Of a DNA stretch of 64,000 nucleotides, positions 27,534 to 37,600 are shown in pieces. How positions within the stretch are numbered: position 1 is the first letter of the stretch; each line of letters begins with the position of its first letter. A program made the position numbers and the translations under genes. Under the pieces are notes generated by a model. That model searched no databases, was not told where the DNA came from, and saw only the letters and a program-made list of their open reading frames with translations. Where the stretch lies: NCBI RefSeq assembly GCF_017794765.1, contig NZ_CP051236.1, forward strand, positions 927,307-991,306, written 5' to 3'. Source of the stretch: Nitratireductor sp. Its GTDB lineage: Bacteria > Pseudomonadota > Alphaproteobacteria > Rhizobiales > Rhizobiaceae.

Positions 27534-28468
27534 TGGCGCGGCGCGGCAAGCGGAAGGGACGCCGTATCAATGGCTGGCTGATCCTCGACAAGCCGGCGGG
27601 AATGGGATCGACCAATGCGGTTTCAAAGATCAAATGGCTGTTCAATGCGGAGAAGGCGGGCCATGCCGGCACGCTCGACCCACTCGCCTCGGGGATGTTG
27701 CCGATTGCACTGGGAGATGCGACGAAAACCGTACCATTCGTGATGGATGGCGCGAAGGTTTATCGTTTCAAGGTGGCATGGGGCGAGGAACGCGCCACCG
27801 ATGACCTGGAAGGCCCGGTGACAAAAAGCTCCGACGAGCGTCCCACAGAAGAAGCCGTTCGCGCTCTCCTGCCGAACTACACCGGCATCATCATGCAGAC
27901 ACCACCGCAATTCTCTGCCATCAAAATCGATGGCGAACGCGCCTATGATCTTGCACGCGAGGGCGAAACGGTCGAGATCGCCGCGCGTGAAATCGAGGTT
28001 GGGCGGCTCGATCTGGTATCTTTCACGCCCGATGAAGCGCTGTTCGAGATCGAGTGTGGCAAGGGCACCTATGTACGCAGCATCGCCCGGGACATGGGGC
28101 GCGACCTGGGTTGCTTTGGTCACATCGCCGAGTTGCGACGCACGGAAGTTTATCCCTTTCTTCCCGCGCAGCTTGTGGAACTCTCTACGTTGGAAGATGC
28201 GGCAAAAGAGGGAGACCGTGAGGCTGGCGATTTCGCGGCGCTCGACGAGTATCTTCTCAACATCGCCACCGCTCTCGAAGGTTTGCCCGAGGTGCCTGTG
28301 ACTGACGATGCTGCGACCCGCATCCGTCTGGGTAATCCCGTGATCGTGCGCGGCCGTGATGCCCCCGTGGAAGCACCGGAGGCCTGGGCCAGCGCGCGCG
28401 GGCGTCTGGTGGCACTTGGGGCGGTCGAGGCCGGCATGTTCAAACCCAAACGGGTTTTCGCTGCATAA
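27533..28468 (+). CDS. truB: tRNA pseudouridine(55) synthase
   Basis: Makes pseudouridine 55 in the T-loop of tRNAs. Catalytic Asp49 lies in [25 protein letters not shown] (about residues 176-189) is also conserved. ATG 27533 overlaps the rbfA stop, giving 311 residues; a TTG one codon upstream (27530) is less likely. It is the last gene of the rimP-nusA-infB operon; the next gene starts 91 nt later. Confidence 0.96.
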   Translation: MARRGKRKGRRINGWLILDKPAGMGSTNAVSKIKWLFNAEKAGHAGTLDPLASGMLPIALGDATKTVPFVMDGAKVYRFKVAWGEERATDDLEGPVTKSSDERPTEEAVRALLPNYTGIIMQTPPQFSAIKIDGERAYDLAREGETVEIAAREIEVGRLDLVSFTPDEALFEIECGKGTYVRSIARDMGRDLGCFGHIAELRRTEVYPFLPAQLVELSTLEDAAKEGDREAGDFAALDEYLLNIATALEGLPEVPVTDDAATRIRLGNPVIVRGRDAPVEAPEAWASARGRLVALGAVEAGMFKPKRVFAA

Positions 28469-28559
28469 AATAATAAGGTGGTGATTTCCTGCGATCGGCG
28501 AGGCAACCCTTGGCCGTTTCGTGCATTATGTACGAGATGATCAACGGGACGGGTACTGA

Positions 28560-30284
28560 ATGCAAGCGAGAGATGATGCGCTTTCGGGAACGTGGTCAGA
28601 GCGCATAAGGGCTTTCGCATCGGGCCCGAAGTCTATTGGCTTTTTTCTGTTTTTGCTGATCGCGGTGACCGTTATCCCCGCGATAGGTGTTTCTGTTGTT
28701 TTGCTTCAGCGAAACAATGAAGCGCAGCGCGAGGTCGTAACGACGCTTGCTGAAGCCATGGCCGGCTCGATCGCCGAGGCCGTGGACCGCGAATTGAGCG
28801 GTATGGCGACAACCCTGCGCGTGCTTTCGACAACCCCTTCGCTTTCCAGTGGCGACATGAAGGATTTCTACGACCGGGCGAGGCTCGCCCTCGCCGGAAG
28901 TGGCTCCTACCTGCGCGTGCTCGACGAGAATTACAGGCTGCTGATCAATACGGGGGTCCCGTATGGCGAACCGTTGGCCCCTCAAAAGGAGCCGGAGACG
29001 GCCAGGGTGGCGCTGGAGGGAGGAGTAACCATCACTTCGGGCGTGTTCTTCGGCCAGCTGGACGGGAAGTGGAGCTTCAAGGTCGTCAAGCCGTACTTCC
29101 CGGAGAATGGCCCACCTCGCCTCCTCGTCATGACCCGCAACGCGGATTCGCTGGTCGATGTTCTGTCTCAGCAGATGCTTCGCGGAGGCTGGAATGCTTC
29201 GGTCGTTGACAAGAACAACATTGTCGTCGCGTCGTCCCTGATGACATCGGACGTTGGAAAGCCCTTCTTTCTGGATCTCGAGGGGACCGGCATCTATCAT
29301 GAGGCCGAGCCGGCTGAAGAACGCGAAGGCGGTACCTACACCACGATCGTCGATGAATCCGGTGTCAGTGGCTGGAAGGCTGTGGTCTGGGCTTCGACTG
29401 CGACGATAGAAGAGCCAATGCGCCATTCATTGCGCATGCTGCTTGCCGGAGGCCTCCTCGTGATCGCCATTGGCGCTTTTGCGGCCTGGTTGCTCGGTCG
29501 GCAGATTGCTGGTCCTGTCCGCCGTCTCGCACGCGATGCCCGTCGGCTGGGTGCCGGAGAGCCGGTTCATGCAATTGAATATCCGATCGCAGAGGTCGCG
29601 ACCGTGTCGACCGCTCTGGCAGAAGCGGCGCTTGATCGCGAACAGGCGGAGAATGAAATCCGCCTTCTGATGCGTGAAGTTGCGCATCGCTCGAAAAACC
29701 AGCTTACGGTCGTGTCGTCGATGGCGAAGCAAACCGCTCGCAGTTCAAGGACTTTTGCGGGGTTCCAGGATGCGTTTCAGAAACGCCTGCACGGTCTTGC
29801 GCGCTCGACAGATCTGTTGATTGCCGGCGGCGCAGCAGGCGTGGAACTGCGTGAATTGCTGGCGGCACAAGTTGATCCTTTCCGGCCCGATGGTGCTGAG
29901 CGTTTCAAGATGAGCGGTCCCAAGTTTCGGCTGGCCAATCAGCCCGCGCAGACAATCGGCCTCGCCGTACACGAACTGGCAACCAACGCGTCCAAATACG
30001 GTGCGTTTTCCAGCGATAGCGGCAGTCTTGAGATTTCCTGGAAGATCAAGGACGATATGTTGACCCTGACGTGGCGGGAGTATGTGGTAAAGGGCCGTCG
30101 GCGCAATGTTCGTCGGCGCGGGTTCGGTACCGAGATCATCGAACGCATGGTCGGCGGCACGCTTGATGCCGAGATATCCCGTGTCTTCCACCGTGATGGG
30201 CTGGAATGCGTGTTCAAGGTCCCAGTCGACAGGCTTGTGCCGGATTTTCAGAAAAACGCCATGGGTGAGGAAGAGACCGGCTGA
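28560..30284 (+). CDS. HWE-family sensor histidine kinase with periplasmic cache-like domain
   Basis: Membrane sensor kinase of 574 residues. It has a first membrane helix (about 26-48), an extracytoplasmic domain of about 240 residues that looks like a dCache sensor, a second helix (about 293-312) and a HAMP linker (about 312-362). The kinase core begins EVAHRSKNQLTVVSS, with phospho-acceptor His376; the N-box is VHELATNASKYG with Asn476, and TWREY matches the Trp-x-Glu element of HWE kinases. No response regulator is adjacent; it lies alone between truB and rpsO. The signal and partner are unknown. Confidence 0.9.
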   Translation: MQARDDALSGTWSERIRAFASGPKSIGFFLFLLIAVTVIPAIGVSVVLLQRNNEAQREVVTTLAEAMAGSIAEAVDRELSGMATTLRVLSTTPSLSSGDMKDFYDRARLALAGSGSYLRVLDENYRLLINTGVPYGEPLAPQKEPETARVALEGGVTITSGVFFGQLDGKWSFKVVKPYFPENGPPRLLVMTRNADSLVDVLSQQMLRGGWNASVVDKNNIVVASSLMTSDVGKPFFLDLEGTGIYHEAEPAEEREGGTYTTIVDESGVSGWKAVVWASTATIEEPMRHSLRMLLAGGLLVIAIGAFAAWLLGRQIAGPVRRLARDARRLGAGEPVHAIEYPIAEVATVSTALAEAALDREQAENEIRLLMREVAHRSKNQLTVVSSMAKQTARSSRTFAGFQDAFQKRLHGLARSTDLLIAGGAAGVELRELLAAQVDPFRPDGAERFKMSGPKFRLANQPAQTIGLAVHELATNASKYGAFSSDSGSLEISWKIKDDMLTLTWREYVVKGRRRNVRRRGFGTEIIERMVGGTLDAEISRVFHRDGLECVFKVPVDRLVPDFQKNAMGEEETG

Positions 30285-30387
30285 CGGGCACAAGGTGGGG
30301 AATGTTTGGGCTGGTAATTCCATGCGTTTTCGCTTATATGCCGGCCATCATTGCGCTTTGAATGCGCTTTGTTGCATGGCCCCGGCT

Positions 30388-30413
30388 GGACGACATCCCG
30401 GCTGAGGGCGTCC
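30388..30413 (+). promoter_or_regulatory. Candidate rpsO leader hairpin (S15 autoregulation)
   Basis: GGACG (30388-30392) pairs with CGTCC (30409-30413), with an inner CCC/GGG stem. It ends 29 nt before the rpsO start. S15 autoregulatory leaders are known in alphaproteobacteria, but I could not match a consensus here. Confidence 0.35.
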
Positions 30414-30442
30414 CTTTTCCCCAAATTCGAGAAAGGAAGCCG

Positions 30443-30712
30443 ATGTCGGTTACTGCAGAGCGCAAACAGGATTTGCTGAAAGAATTTGCCACCGCCCAGG
30501 GCGATACCGGTTCTCCGGAAGTCCAGGTCGCTATTCTGACCGAGCGGATCAAGAACCTCACCGAGCACTTCAAGGACCACAAGAAGGACAACCACTCCCG
30601 TCGTGGCCTCCTGAAGCTCGTCTCCCAGCGTCGCCGTCTTCTGGACTATCTGAAGAAGAAGGACGAAGGCCGCTACAAGACGCTGATCGAGAAGCTCGGA
30701 CTGCGGCGCTAA
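30443..30712 (+). CDS. rpsO: 30S ribosomal protein S15
   Basis: 89-residue primary 16S-binding ribosomal protein. [19 protein letters not shown], then [20 protein letters not shown] and [20 protein letters not shown] are canonical. GAAAGGAAG at 30431-30439 is a strong ribosome-binding site and selects ATG 30443 over the open upstream frame. rpsO and pnp are adjacent, as in most proteobacteria. Confidence 0.97.
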   Translation: MSVTAERKQDLLKEFATAQGDTGSPEVQVAILTERIKNLTEHFKDHKKDNHSRRGLLKLVSQRRRLLDYLKKKDEGRYKTLIEKLGLRR

Positions 30713-31019
30713 GCTGATTTGGCCGGCGGATACCAACGGGTGTCCGCCGGTCTCATTTGGGCATGCGGTGTGTCCGTGTGCCCGACGGCTCGGGTAAGGT
30801 GCGAAAGTGAAAGCGGTTCCGCCGCCATCCCGCACCGGATTGCCGGATGCCGGGGCCCCATGGGCAGGTCATGGGGCAGGATTGCAGGATGCTTGCGGCC
30901 GCAGCGGCCGACCAGGAGCCTCCCGTTGTCTTGCCCGTGGCTCGTCCGACAAATGAAGCCAGACCGAAGGGGAAACGCCGCCAGACAATGGCGCGCCCTT
31001 CGGCGTAAAAGGACAAGAT
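30713..31019 (+). other. rpsO-pnp intergenic region (307 bp), structured
   Basis: No gene. It holds the rpsO hairpin (30723-30750), and a second stem GCCCCAT (30855-30861) / ATGGGGC (30871-30877) with a 9-nt loop. In E. coli the pnp leader is cut by RNase III in a stem and PNPase then controls its own mRNA; the second stem could be a counterpart, though that is inference. Confidence 0.45.
30723..30758 (+). terminator. Probable partial terminator after rpsO
   Basis: Twelve-pair stem (30723-30734 with 30739-30750, one G-T pair) around loop AACG, followed by a weak T-rich tail TCTCATTT. It starts 11 nt after the rpsO stop. Confidence 0.6.
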
Positions 31020-33173
31020 ATGTTTAAAGACCACAAAGTTGAGATCGAATGGGGTGGGCGTCCGCTGACCCTCGAAACCGGCAAGATCGCCCGTCAGGCT
31101 GACGGTGCGGTTCTGGCGACCTATGGCGAGACGGTGGTTCTGGCCACGGTTGTTTCTGCCAAAGAGCCGAAGGCTGGTTTCGATTTCTTTCCGCTGACCG
31201 TCAACTACCAGGAAAAGACCTTTGCTGCCGGCAAGATCCCTGGTGGCTATTTCAAGCGCGAGGGGCGTCCGAGCGAGAAGGAAACACTGGTTTCCCGTCT
31301 GATCGACCGTCCGATCCGCCCGCTCTTCGTCGATGGCTACAAGAACGATACCCAGGTGATTGCCACGGTGCTCCAGCACGATCTGGAGAATGATCCGGAC
31401 ATCGTTGCCATGGTCGCTGTTTCCGCGGCGTTGACGCTTTCAGGTGTGCCCTTCATGGGCCCGATCGGCGCTGCACGCGTTGGCTATATCAATGGCGAAT
31501 ACATCCTGAACCCGCATGTCGACGAGATGGAAGAGACCAGGCTCGACCTCGTTGTTGCCGGTACCGGCGATGCCGTTCTCATGGTTGAATCGGAAGCTCA
31601 GGAACTCCCCGAGGACGTGATGCTCGGTGCGGTCATGTTCGGTCACAAGGGCTTCCAGCCGGTGATCGACGCGATCATCAAACTCGCTGAAGTTGCTGCC
31701 AAGGAGCCGCGCGAGTTCACGCCGCCGGATCTCTCCGAGCTGGAAGGCGAGATGTTGAAGATCGTCGAGAACGAGCTTCGTGAAGCGTACAAGATCACCG
31801 ACAAGCAGCAGCGTTACGACGCCGTGGACGCTGCCAAAGCCAAGGTGAAAGAGGCCCTGCTGCCCGAGGGCGAAGAAGAGACCAAATGGTCGGCCGAGCA
31901 GGTCAACACCGTCTTCAAGAGCCTTCAGGCCAAGATTGTCCGTTGGAACATTCTTGACACCGGTGGCCGTATTGATGGCCGTGATCTCAAGACGGTTCGT
32001 CCGATCGTCGCCGAGGCCGGGATCTTGCCGCGCACCCACGGCTCCGCGCTTTTCACGCGTGGTGAGACACAGGCGCTTGTGGTTGCCACGCTCGGCACCG
32101 GCGAAGACGAGCAGTATATCGACTCGCTTACCGGCACCTACAAGGAGACATTCCTCCTTCACTACAATTTCCCGCCCTATTCCGTGGGCGAGACGGGCCG
32201 CATGGGGTCGCCCGGCCGCCGCGAGATCGGTCATGGCAAGCTCGCATGGCGTGCTATCCACCCGATGCTGCCGGCCGCGGACCAGTTCCCCTATACGCTG
32301 CGCGTCGTCTCCGAGGTGACCGAGTCCAACGGTTCGTCATCCATGGCGACCGTCTGCGGCACCTCGCTTGCTCTCATGGATGCTGGTGTACCGCTGGCCA
32401 AGCCGGTTGCCGGCATTGCCATGGGGCTGATCAAGGAAGATGAGCGCTTTGCCGTTCTGTCCGACATTCTGGGTGACGAGGATCATCTCGGCGACATGGA
32501 CTTCAAGGTCGCCGGCACGGATGAAGGCATCACCTCCCTCCAGATGGACATCAAGATCGACGGCATCACCGAGGAGATCATGCAGATCGCCCTCGATCAG
32601 GCCAGGGACGGTCGCCTGCACATTCTCTCCGAAATGGCCAAGGCTCTTTCGGAGAGCCGCGGCGAGCTGGGCGAGTTCGCCCCGCGCATCGAGGTCATGC
32701 AGATCCCGACTGACAAGATCCGCGACGTGATCGGCTCCGGCGGCAAGGTGATCCGCGAGATCGTCGAGAAGACCGGCGCCAAGATCAACATCGAGGACGA
32801 TGGCACGGTTAAGATTGCTTCGTCCAACGCCAAGGAAATCGAGGCCGCGAAGAAGTGGATCCACTCCATCACGGCAGAGCCGGAAGTGGGCGAGATCTAC
32901 GAAGGAACGGTTGTGAAGACCGCCGATTTCGGCGCCTTCGTGAATTTCTTCGGTCCGCGCGACGGTCTGGTGCATATCTCGCAGCTCGCTCAGGAGCGCG
33001 TCGGCAAGACCACCGATGTCGTCAAGGAAGGCGACAAGGTGTTCGTGAAGCTGATGGGCTTCGATGAGCGCGGCAAGGTTCGTCTCTCCATGAAGGTCGT
33101 CGACCAGGAGACCGGCGAAGAGATCGTGCAGGAAAAGAAAAAGAAGGAAGAAGCCGAGGACGCCGAAGGCTGA
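31020..33173 (+). CDS. pnp: Polynucleotide phosphorylase
   Basis: Phosphate-dependent 3'-5' exoribonuclease and degradosome enzyme. The 717-residue protein has the two RNase PH domains (about residues 10-230 and 315-540), separated by an alpha-helical linker, then KH (about 555-610, [19 protein letters not shown]) and S1 (about 620-690, [21 protein letters not shown]). The C-terminus is charged ([12 protein letters not shown]). It is complete and unremarkable. The start [16 protein letters not shown] is typical for rhizobia. Confidence 0.97.
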   Translation: MFKDHKVEIEWGGRPLTLETGKIARQADGAVLATYGETVVLATVVSAKEPKAGFDFFPLTVNYQEKTFAAGKIPGGYFKREGRPSEKETLVSRLIDRPIRPLFVDGYKNDTQVIATVLQHDLENDPDIVAMVAVSAALTLSGVPFMGPIGAARVGYINGEYILNPHVDEMEETRLDLVVAGTGDAVLMVESEAQELPEDVMLGAVMFGHKGFQPVIDAIIKLAEVAAKEPREFTPPDLSELEGEMLKIVENELREAYKITDKQQRYDAVDAAKAKVKEALLPEGEEETKWSAEQVNTVFKSLQAKIVRWNILDTGGRIDGRDLKTVRPIVAEAGILPRTHGSALFTRGETQALVVATLGTGEDEQYIDSLTGTYKETFLLHYNFPPYSVGETGRMGSPGRREIGHGKLAWRAIHPMLPAADQFPYTLRVVSEVTESNGSSSMATVCGTSLALMDAGVPLAKPVAGIAMGLIKEDERFAVLSDILGDEDHLGDMDFKVAGTDEGITSLQMDIKIDGITEEIMQIALDQARDGRLHILSEMAKALSESRGELGEFAPRIEVMQIPTDKIRDVIGSGGKVIREIVEKTGAKINIEDDGTVKIASSNAKEIEAAKKWIHSITAEPEVGEIYEGTVVKTADFGAFVNFFGPRDGLVHISQLAQERVGKTTDVVKEGDKVFVKLMGFDERGKVRLSMKVVDQETGEEIVQEKKKKEEAEDAEG

Positions 33174-33198
33174 TCCCGCTCCCCTTCTGAATATCAAG

Positions 33199-33230
33199 CG
33201 GGCGCGTGCCTTCATGGCCGCGCCCGTTTT
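33199..33230 (+). terminator. pnp terminator
   Basis: CGGGCGCG / CGCGCCCG (8 bp) with an inner GCC/GGC stem, followed by TTTT (33227-33230), starting 26 nt after the pnp stop. Confidence 0.88.
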
Positions 33231-33247
33231 CACATCCGGAACCCGAC

Positions 33248-34261
33248 ATGAACGACACGCCGCTACCCACACTCCTCTTCCCCTTCGAGCGCGGGCTCAT
33301 CGATCCGCCGGGCGAGGGGGAGCGTGTGCTTTTCCTCGGCGCGCCGGGAGCGTTGCATCTTCCTTCCGATTTTGCCGGTGACATGACAGCCGTCCAGGGC
33401 TATCGACCCGACTTTCTTGCTCTCCAGAGGGCAGGCGTCCCGGTCCTTCCCGAGGCGGAAGGAAAGGGCTACGACATGGCGCTCGTGCTGCTTGGCAGGC
33501 ACCGGCGTGAGAACGAGCAGAGGCTGGCCGAAGCGCTGAAGCGAACCCGACCGGGCGCCTGCATTGTGGCCGCCTGCACCAAGAAGGACGGTGGCGGCAG
33601 CGTGCGCAAGCGCGTGGGCAACCTGATTGACCTCGAGGATCATGCTTCGAAATATCACGGTGTCGTATTGTGGCTGCGCCGCCCGGATACCGTGGACACA
33701 GTTCTTGGTGTACTCGAAGCTTGGGAAAGTAGGACGGACGGCTATACCACCGCAGCCGGTGGCTTCTCCGATGATGGCATCGACCCGGGCTCGGCTTTGC
33801 TGGTCGAGTGCCTGCCGGACAATCTATCGGGCGCGCTTGCCGATTTTGCCGCCGGCTGGGGCTATCTTTCTGTAGCAGCTTCCGAGCGTGTAACGGGCGT
33901 GAAGAGCATCGATCTTTACGAGGCGCATCACGCCTCGCTGGAGGCGGCCCGGCGCAACATGGCCGCCAGAGCACCGCAGATGCCGGCGCGCTTCTTCTGG
34001 CATGATCTTTTGGGGGAGCCGGTGAACGAGCGCTATGACGTGATCCTGATGAACCCGCCATTCCATCGCAGCCGCGCTGCGGAGCCGGATATGGGGCATG
34101 GCATGATCGCAGCGGCGGCAAAGGCGCTCAAGCCACGCGGGCGGCTCTTCCTTGTTGCCAACAGGCAGCTCCCCTATGAAGAGAGCCTTGAAAAGCATTT
34201 CGCGGCACAGGGTGAGCTGCGCCGCGACAAAGTGTTCAAGGTTCTATGGGCCCGGAAGTAG
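33248..34261 (+). CDS. RsmC/RlmG-like class I SAM-dependent rRNA methyltransferase
   Basis: 337-residue methyltransferase. The C-terminal half has the motif IV DVILMNPPFHRSRAAEPDMG (about residues 261-280), with NPPFH as in RsmC (m2G1207 of 16S rRNA) and RlmG. The N-terminal half is the degenerate methyltransferase-like domain of that family. The upstream GTG at 33206 lies within the pnp terminator, so ATG 33248 is preferred. The exact target base is inferred from family only. Confidence 0.85.
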   Translation: MNDTPLPTLLFPFERGLIDPPGEGERVLFLGAPGALHLPSDFAGDMTAVQGYRPDFLALQRAGVPVLPEAEGKGYDMALVLLGRHRRENEQRLAEALKRTRPGACIVAACTKKDGGGSVRKRVGNLIDLEDHASKYHGVVLWLRRPDTVDTVLGVLEAWESRTDGYTTAAGGFSDDGIDPGSALLVECLPDNLSGALADFAAGWGYLSVAASERVTGVKSIDLYEAHHASLEAARRNMAARAPQMPARFFWHDLLGEPVNERYDVILMNPPFHRSRAAEPDMGHGMIAAAAKALKPRGRLFLVANRQLPYEESLEKHFAAQGELRRDKVFKVLWARK

Positions 34262-34271
34262 CGGGGCCCAT
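34246..34271. terminator. Convergent hairpin between the methyltransferase gene and fabI
   Basis: ATGGGCCC (34246-34253) / GGGCCCAT (34264-34271), loop of 10 nt that contains the methyltransferase stop codon. No T-run on either strand, so termination efficiency is doubtful. Confidence 0.35.
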
Positions 34272-34281
34272 CTGATCGATC

Positions 34282-35100
34282 TCAGTCGTCGCCGGTTGCA
34301 GCGCTCAGGCGCTTCAGCTCTTCCATGGTGGGCATGGAAACCGTGTTGTAGCCCGAATCCACATAGTGGATCTCGCCGGTCACGCCGGACGACAGATCCG
34401 AAAGCAGATACAGCGCGGAGCCGCCGATTTCGTCGATCACCACGGTGCGCCGCAGCGGAGCATTACGCTGCTGATAGGAGAACATGTAGCGCGCATCGGA
34501 GATGCCCGCGCCGGCGAGCGTGCGCACGGGGCCGGCTGAAATCGCGTTGACGCGGATGTTACGCGGACCGTAATCGCTCGCCAGATAGCGCACGCTTGCC
34601 TCAAGGCCAGCCTTGGCCACGCCCATCACGTTGTAGTTGGGCATGACGCGGGTGGAACCGGCATAGGTCAGCGTCAGCATCTGCCCGCCATTTTCCATCA
34701 GCTCCGCCGCCTTGCGGGCAACCTCCGTGAAGGAGTAGCAGGAGATCACCATGGTGCGCACGAAGTTCTCGCGCGTGGTGTTGGCATAAAGGCCCTTCAG
34801 CTCATTGCGGTCGGAAAAGCCGATCGCGTGAACGATGAAGTCGAGTGAACCCCACTCTTCCTTCAGCCCATCGAAGACGGAATTGATGGAACTGCTGTCT
34901 TCCACGTCGCACGGGAAGAGCAGTTTGGAGTTCACCTTCTCGGCCAGCGGCTTCACGCGGCGGCCAAAAGCATCGCCCTGATAGGTGAATGCCAGCTCTG
35001 CGCCGTGCTCGGAAAGCTTTTTGGCAATGCCCCAGGCAATCGAGTGATCGTTGGCGACCCCCATGATGAGGCCGCGCTTCCCTTTCATCAAACCGTCCAT
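34282..35100 (-). CDS. fabI: Enoyl-[acyl-carrier-protein] reductase (NADH) FabI
   Basis: Catalyses the last reduction of each fatty-acid elongation cycle. At 272 residues it keeps E. coli numbering: Tyr156, Met159 and Lys163 in NYNVMGVAK. The N-terminal nucleotide motif is GVANDHSIAWGIA. It is the target family of triclosan-type inhibitors. The frame is open to 35196, but MDGLMKGKRGLIMG at 35100 is the homologous start. fabB ends 10 nt upstream, so fabA-fabB-fabI is one operon. Confidence 0.96.
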   Translation of the reverse strand: MDGLMKGKRGLIMGVANDHSIAWGIAKKLSEHGAELAFTYQGDAFGRRVKPLAEKVNSKLLFPCDVEDSSSINSVFDGLKEEWGSLDFIVHAIGFSDRNELKGLYANTTRENFVRTMVISCYSFTEVARKAAELMENGGQMLTLTYAGSTRVMPNYNVMGVAKAGLEASVRYLASDYGPRNIRVNAISAGPVRTLAGAGISDARYMFSYQQRNAPLRRTVVIDEIGGSALYLLSDLSSGVTGEIHYVDSGYNTVSMPTMEELKRLSAATGDD

Positions 35101-35110
35101 GGACCCTATT

Positions 35111-36331
35111 TCACCCTGCGTAACGCTGGAAAACGAGCGTGGCGTTGGTGCCGCCGAAGCCGAAGGAGTTGGAAAGCACCGTATCGATCTTTGCATTGTC
35201 GATCCGGCTGCGAACGATCGGCGCGCCCTCGAACTCGGGATCGAGCTCTGTGATATGGGCGCTTTCGCCGATGAAGCCTTCCTGCATCATCAGGATCGAA
35301 TAGATCGATTCCTGCGCGCCTGCACCGCCAAGCGAGTGGCCAGTCAGCGACTTGGTTGAAGCGATGTGCGGCATTTTATCGCCGAATACCTGCCGGATGG
35401 CGTCGATTTCGCGGGAATCGCCCACCGGCGTCGCCGTTCCGTGTGTGTTGATGTAGTCGACATCGCCGGTCACTGTGGAGAGCGCCTGCTTCATGCAGCG
35501 CACAGCGCCTTCGCCCGAGGGAGCCACCATGTCGAAACCGTCGGAGGTAGCGCCATAGCCGGTCAGCTCGGCATAGATCTTCGCGCCGCGCGCCTTGGCA
35601 TGCTCCAGCTCTTCCAGAACCAGAACGCCAGCGCCGCCGGCGATGACGAAGCCGTCACGTGTCGCGTCATAGGCGCGCGAGGCGGTGGCCGGCGTGTCGT
35701 TGTGCTTGGAAGACATCGCGCCCATGGCGTCGAAGAGGTTCGACATGGTCCAGTCGAGATCCTCATGGCCGCCGGCGAACATGATGTCCTGCTTGCCCCA
35801 CTGGATCATCTCCGCCGCATTGCCGATGCAGTGTGCGGAAGTCGAGCAGGCCGACGAGATTGAGTAGTTCACGCCGTGGATCTTGAACCAGGTGGCGAGC
35901 GTCGCCGAAGCCGTGGAAGACATGGCCTTCGGCACGGCGAACGGTCCGATGCGCTTGGGCGAGCCCTTTTCGATGGTCGTCTGCGCCGCTTCAAAGATGG
36001 TGCGGGTGGAGGGGCCGCCGGAACCCATGATGATGCCGGTGCGCTCGTTGGTGATGTCGCCTTCCTCGAGGCCGGAGTCGGCGATCGCCTGCTCCATGGC
36101 CACATGGTTCCACGCCCCCCCCTTTGAAAGGAAGCGCATGGCGCGACGGTCCACGACTTCTGCGGGATCGAGCGTTGGTGCGCCCCAGACCTGACAACGA
36201 AAACCATGCTCGGCGAAATCTTCCGAAAACGAAATGCCCGATTTCGCTTCACGCAGTGAGGCGGTGACCTCCTTCGCGTTATTGCCAATCGAGGAAACGA
36301 TGCCGAGGCCGGTAACGACGACGCGTCTCAT
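35111..36331 (-). CDS. fabB: 3-oxoacyl-[acyl-carrier-protein] synthase I
   Basis: Elongating ketosynthase required with FabA for unsaturated fatty acids. The catalytic residues are Cys162 (SSACSTSAH), His297 ([11 protein letters not shown]), Lys327 and His332 ([12 protein letters not shown]). It has 406 residues as in E. coli. AAGGAG lies 7 nt before ATG 36331, which rejects the longer open frame to 36370. It is the middle gene of fabA-fabB-fabI. Confidence 0.96.
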   Translation of the reverse strand: MRRVVVTGLGIVSSIGNNAKEVTASLREAKSGISFSEDFAEHGFRCQVWGAPTLDPAEVVDRRAMRFLSKGGAWNHVAMEQAIADSGLEEGDITNERTGIIMGSGGPSTRTIFEAAQTTIEKGSPKRIGPFAVPKAMSSTASATLATWFKIHGVNYSISSACSTSAHCIGNAAEMIQWGKQDIMFAGGHEDLDWTMSNLFDAMGAMSSKHNDTPATASRAYDATRDGFVIAGGAGVLVLEELEHAKARGAKIYAELTGYGATSDGFDMVAPSGEGAVRCMKQALSTVTGDVDYINTHGTATPVGDSREIDAIRQVFGDKMPHIASTKSLTGHSLGGAGAQESIYSILMMQEGFIGESAHITELDPEFEGAPIVRSRIDNAKIDTVLSNSFGFGGTNATLVFQRYAG

Positions 36332-36381
36332 GATGCTCTCCTTGGGCCACCTCAGGCGGCCGCCAGTCAATTGGTTGAAAC

Positions 36382-36894
36382 TCAGGCTTCCTGCTTGGCC
36401 AGCCCGACACGGAGGTCCGTGGCAGTGTAAATCTGCTCTCCGTCAGCCTTCAGCCAGCCATCGGCCGTGCCTAGAACGAGGCGGCCCTTCATGACGCGCT
36501 TGAAGTCTACGCCGTATTCGACAACCTTCGTCTCCGGCGTCACCATACCCTTGAACTTCACTTCCCCGGTCGAAAGCGCCATGCCTTTTCCGGGAAGGCC
36601 GAGCCAGCCAAGGTAGAAGCCGGTCAACTGCCAGAGGGCATCAAGGCCGAGGCAGCCCGGCATGATCGGGTTGCCGGGGAAATGGCAGGGAAAGAACCAG
36701 TGGTCAGGCTTGATCGCGAATTCGGCACGAACATAACCTTTGCCGAACTCACCGCCTTCTTCCTGAATATCGGTGATGCGATCGAACATCAGCATGGGTG
36801 GAGCGGGCAACTGCGCATTGCCGGGGCCGAAAAGCTCACCCTGCGCGCAGGCCAGAAGGTCTTCGTAATCGTAGCTGTTTTTCGTTTGCGCCAT
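36382..36894 (-). CDS. fabA: 3-hydroxydecanoyl-[acyl-carrier-protein] dehydratase/isomerase
   Basis: Dehydrates 3-hydroxydecanoyl-ACP and isomerises it to the cis-3 product, the branch to unsaturated fatty acids. Active-site His71 ([14 protein letters not shown]) and Asp85 (LGLDALWQ) match E. coli His70 and Asp84. ATG 36894 ([16 protein letters not shown]) gives 170 residues, the family length; an earlier ATG at 36945 is possible. It is first in the fab operon and divergent from irr. Confidence 0.96.
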   Translation of the reverse strand: MAQTKNSYDYEDLLACAQGELFGPGNAQLPAPPMLMFDRITDIQEEGGEFGKGYVRAEFAIKPDHWFFPCHFPGNPIMPGCLGLDALWQLTGFYLGWLGLPGKGMALSTGEVKFKGMVTPETKVVEYGVDFKRVMKGRLVLGTADGWLKADGEQIYTATDLRVGLAKQEA

Positions 36895-37067
36895 CAATCG
36901 CCATCCCGTCGGAGGTCCGGATTGCTCCGGAGCCGTACTTTTCATTGTTCGAACTCCCTATCACAGCTTGTTTCTTGCTGGAAACCGCAGTTGTGGGAAT
37001 TTGCGCTGCCTCTTTTGGCTGCCCCCGGAAATCTGCTGCCGAAAACCGGCGCTATTGATCGCTTTGA
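36895..37067. promoter_or_regulatory. Divergent fabA / irr control region
   Basis: This 173-bp gap (up to 263 bp if the later irr start is used) must hold promoters for both directions. I do not see a convincing -35/-10 pair, nor a clear iron-control element. Confidence 0.4.
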
Positions 37068-37586
37068 ATGGAGCGAATATATGTCAGGAAGGAACGACTG
37101 CAGCGAGAGTCCCGCCGTGGGTCGGGATTCGGGCAACAGGAAAGACGGACGGATTCATTGTCGATCTCTAATGAAGCGCAGAACATTTCGCTCGAAGAGC
37201 GATTGAGGAATGCGGGCCTGCGTCCCACGCGCCAGCGTGTGGCTCTGGCCGATCTTCTGTTCGCTGCCGGTGATCGTCACGTCTCCGCTGAAGCACTGCA
37301 CGAGGAAGCTCAGAATGCGGGCTTCTCTGTCTCGCTTGCCACCGTTTACAACACGCTGCATCAATTCACTGAGGCCGGCATGTTGCGCATCGTTCAGGTA
37401 GAGGGCGCGCGCACCTATTTCGACACCAATGTCTCGGATCATCATCACTTCTTTTATGAAGACGATGAAACGGTGTTTGATATCCCCTCAGGCCAAGTCG
37501 AGGTTCGCCACCTTCCGGAACCGCCAGAGGGCACGGAAATCGCCAATGTGGATATCGTGGTGAGGTTGCGCCGCAAGCGCCACTGA
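37068..37586 (+). CDS. irr: Iron response regulator Irr (Fur family)
   Basis: Fur-superfamily regulator that in rhizobia and Brucella represses heme synthesis and iron-using genes under iron limitation and is sensitive to heme. The winged helix (GLRPTRQRVALADLLFA then SLATVYNTLHQFTEAGML) and DHHHFFYEDDE followed by EIANVDIVVRLRRK are Irr features; the HHH motif is the heme/metal site. The Cys-Pro heme-regulatory motif of Bradyrhizobium Irr is absent. The ATG at 37068 gives 172 residues, long for Irr; a TTG at 37158 would give 142, closer to the family, so the start is uncertain. Confidence 0.92.
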   Translation: MERIYVRKERLQRESRRGSGFGQQERRTDSLSISNEAQNISLEERLRNAGLRPTRQRVALADLLFAAGDRHVSAEALHEEAQNAGFSVSLATVYNTLHQFTEAGMLRIVQVEGARTYFDTNVSDHHHFFYEDDETVFDIPSGQVEVRHLPEPPEGTEIANVDIVVRLRRKRH

Positions 37587-37600
37587 AACGGGTTTCGCCG

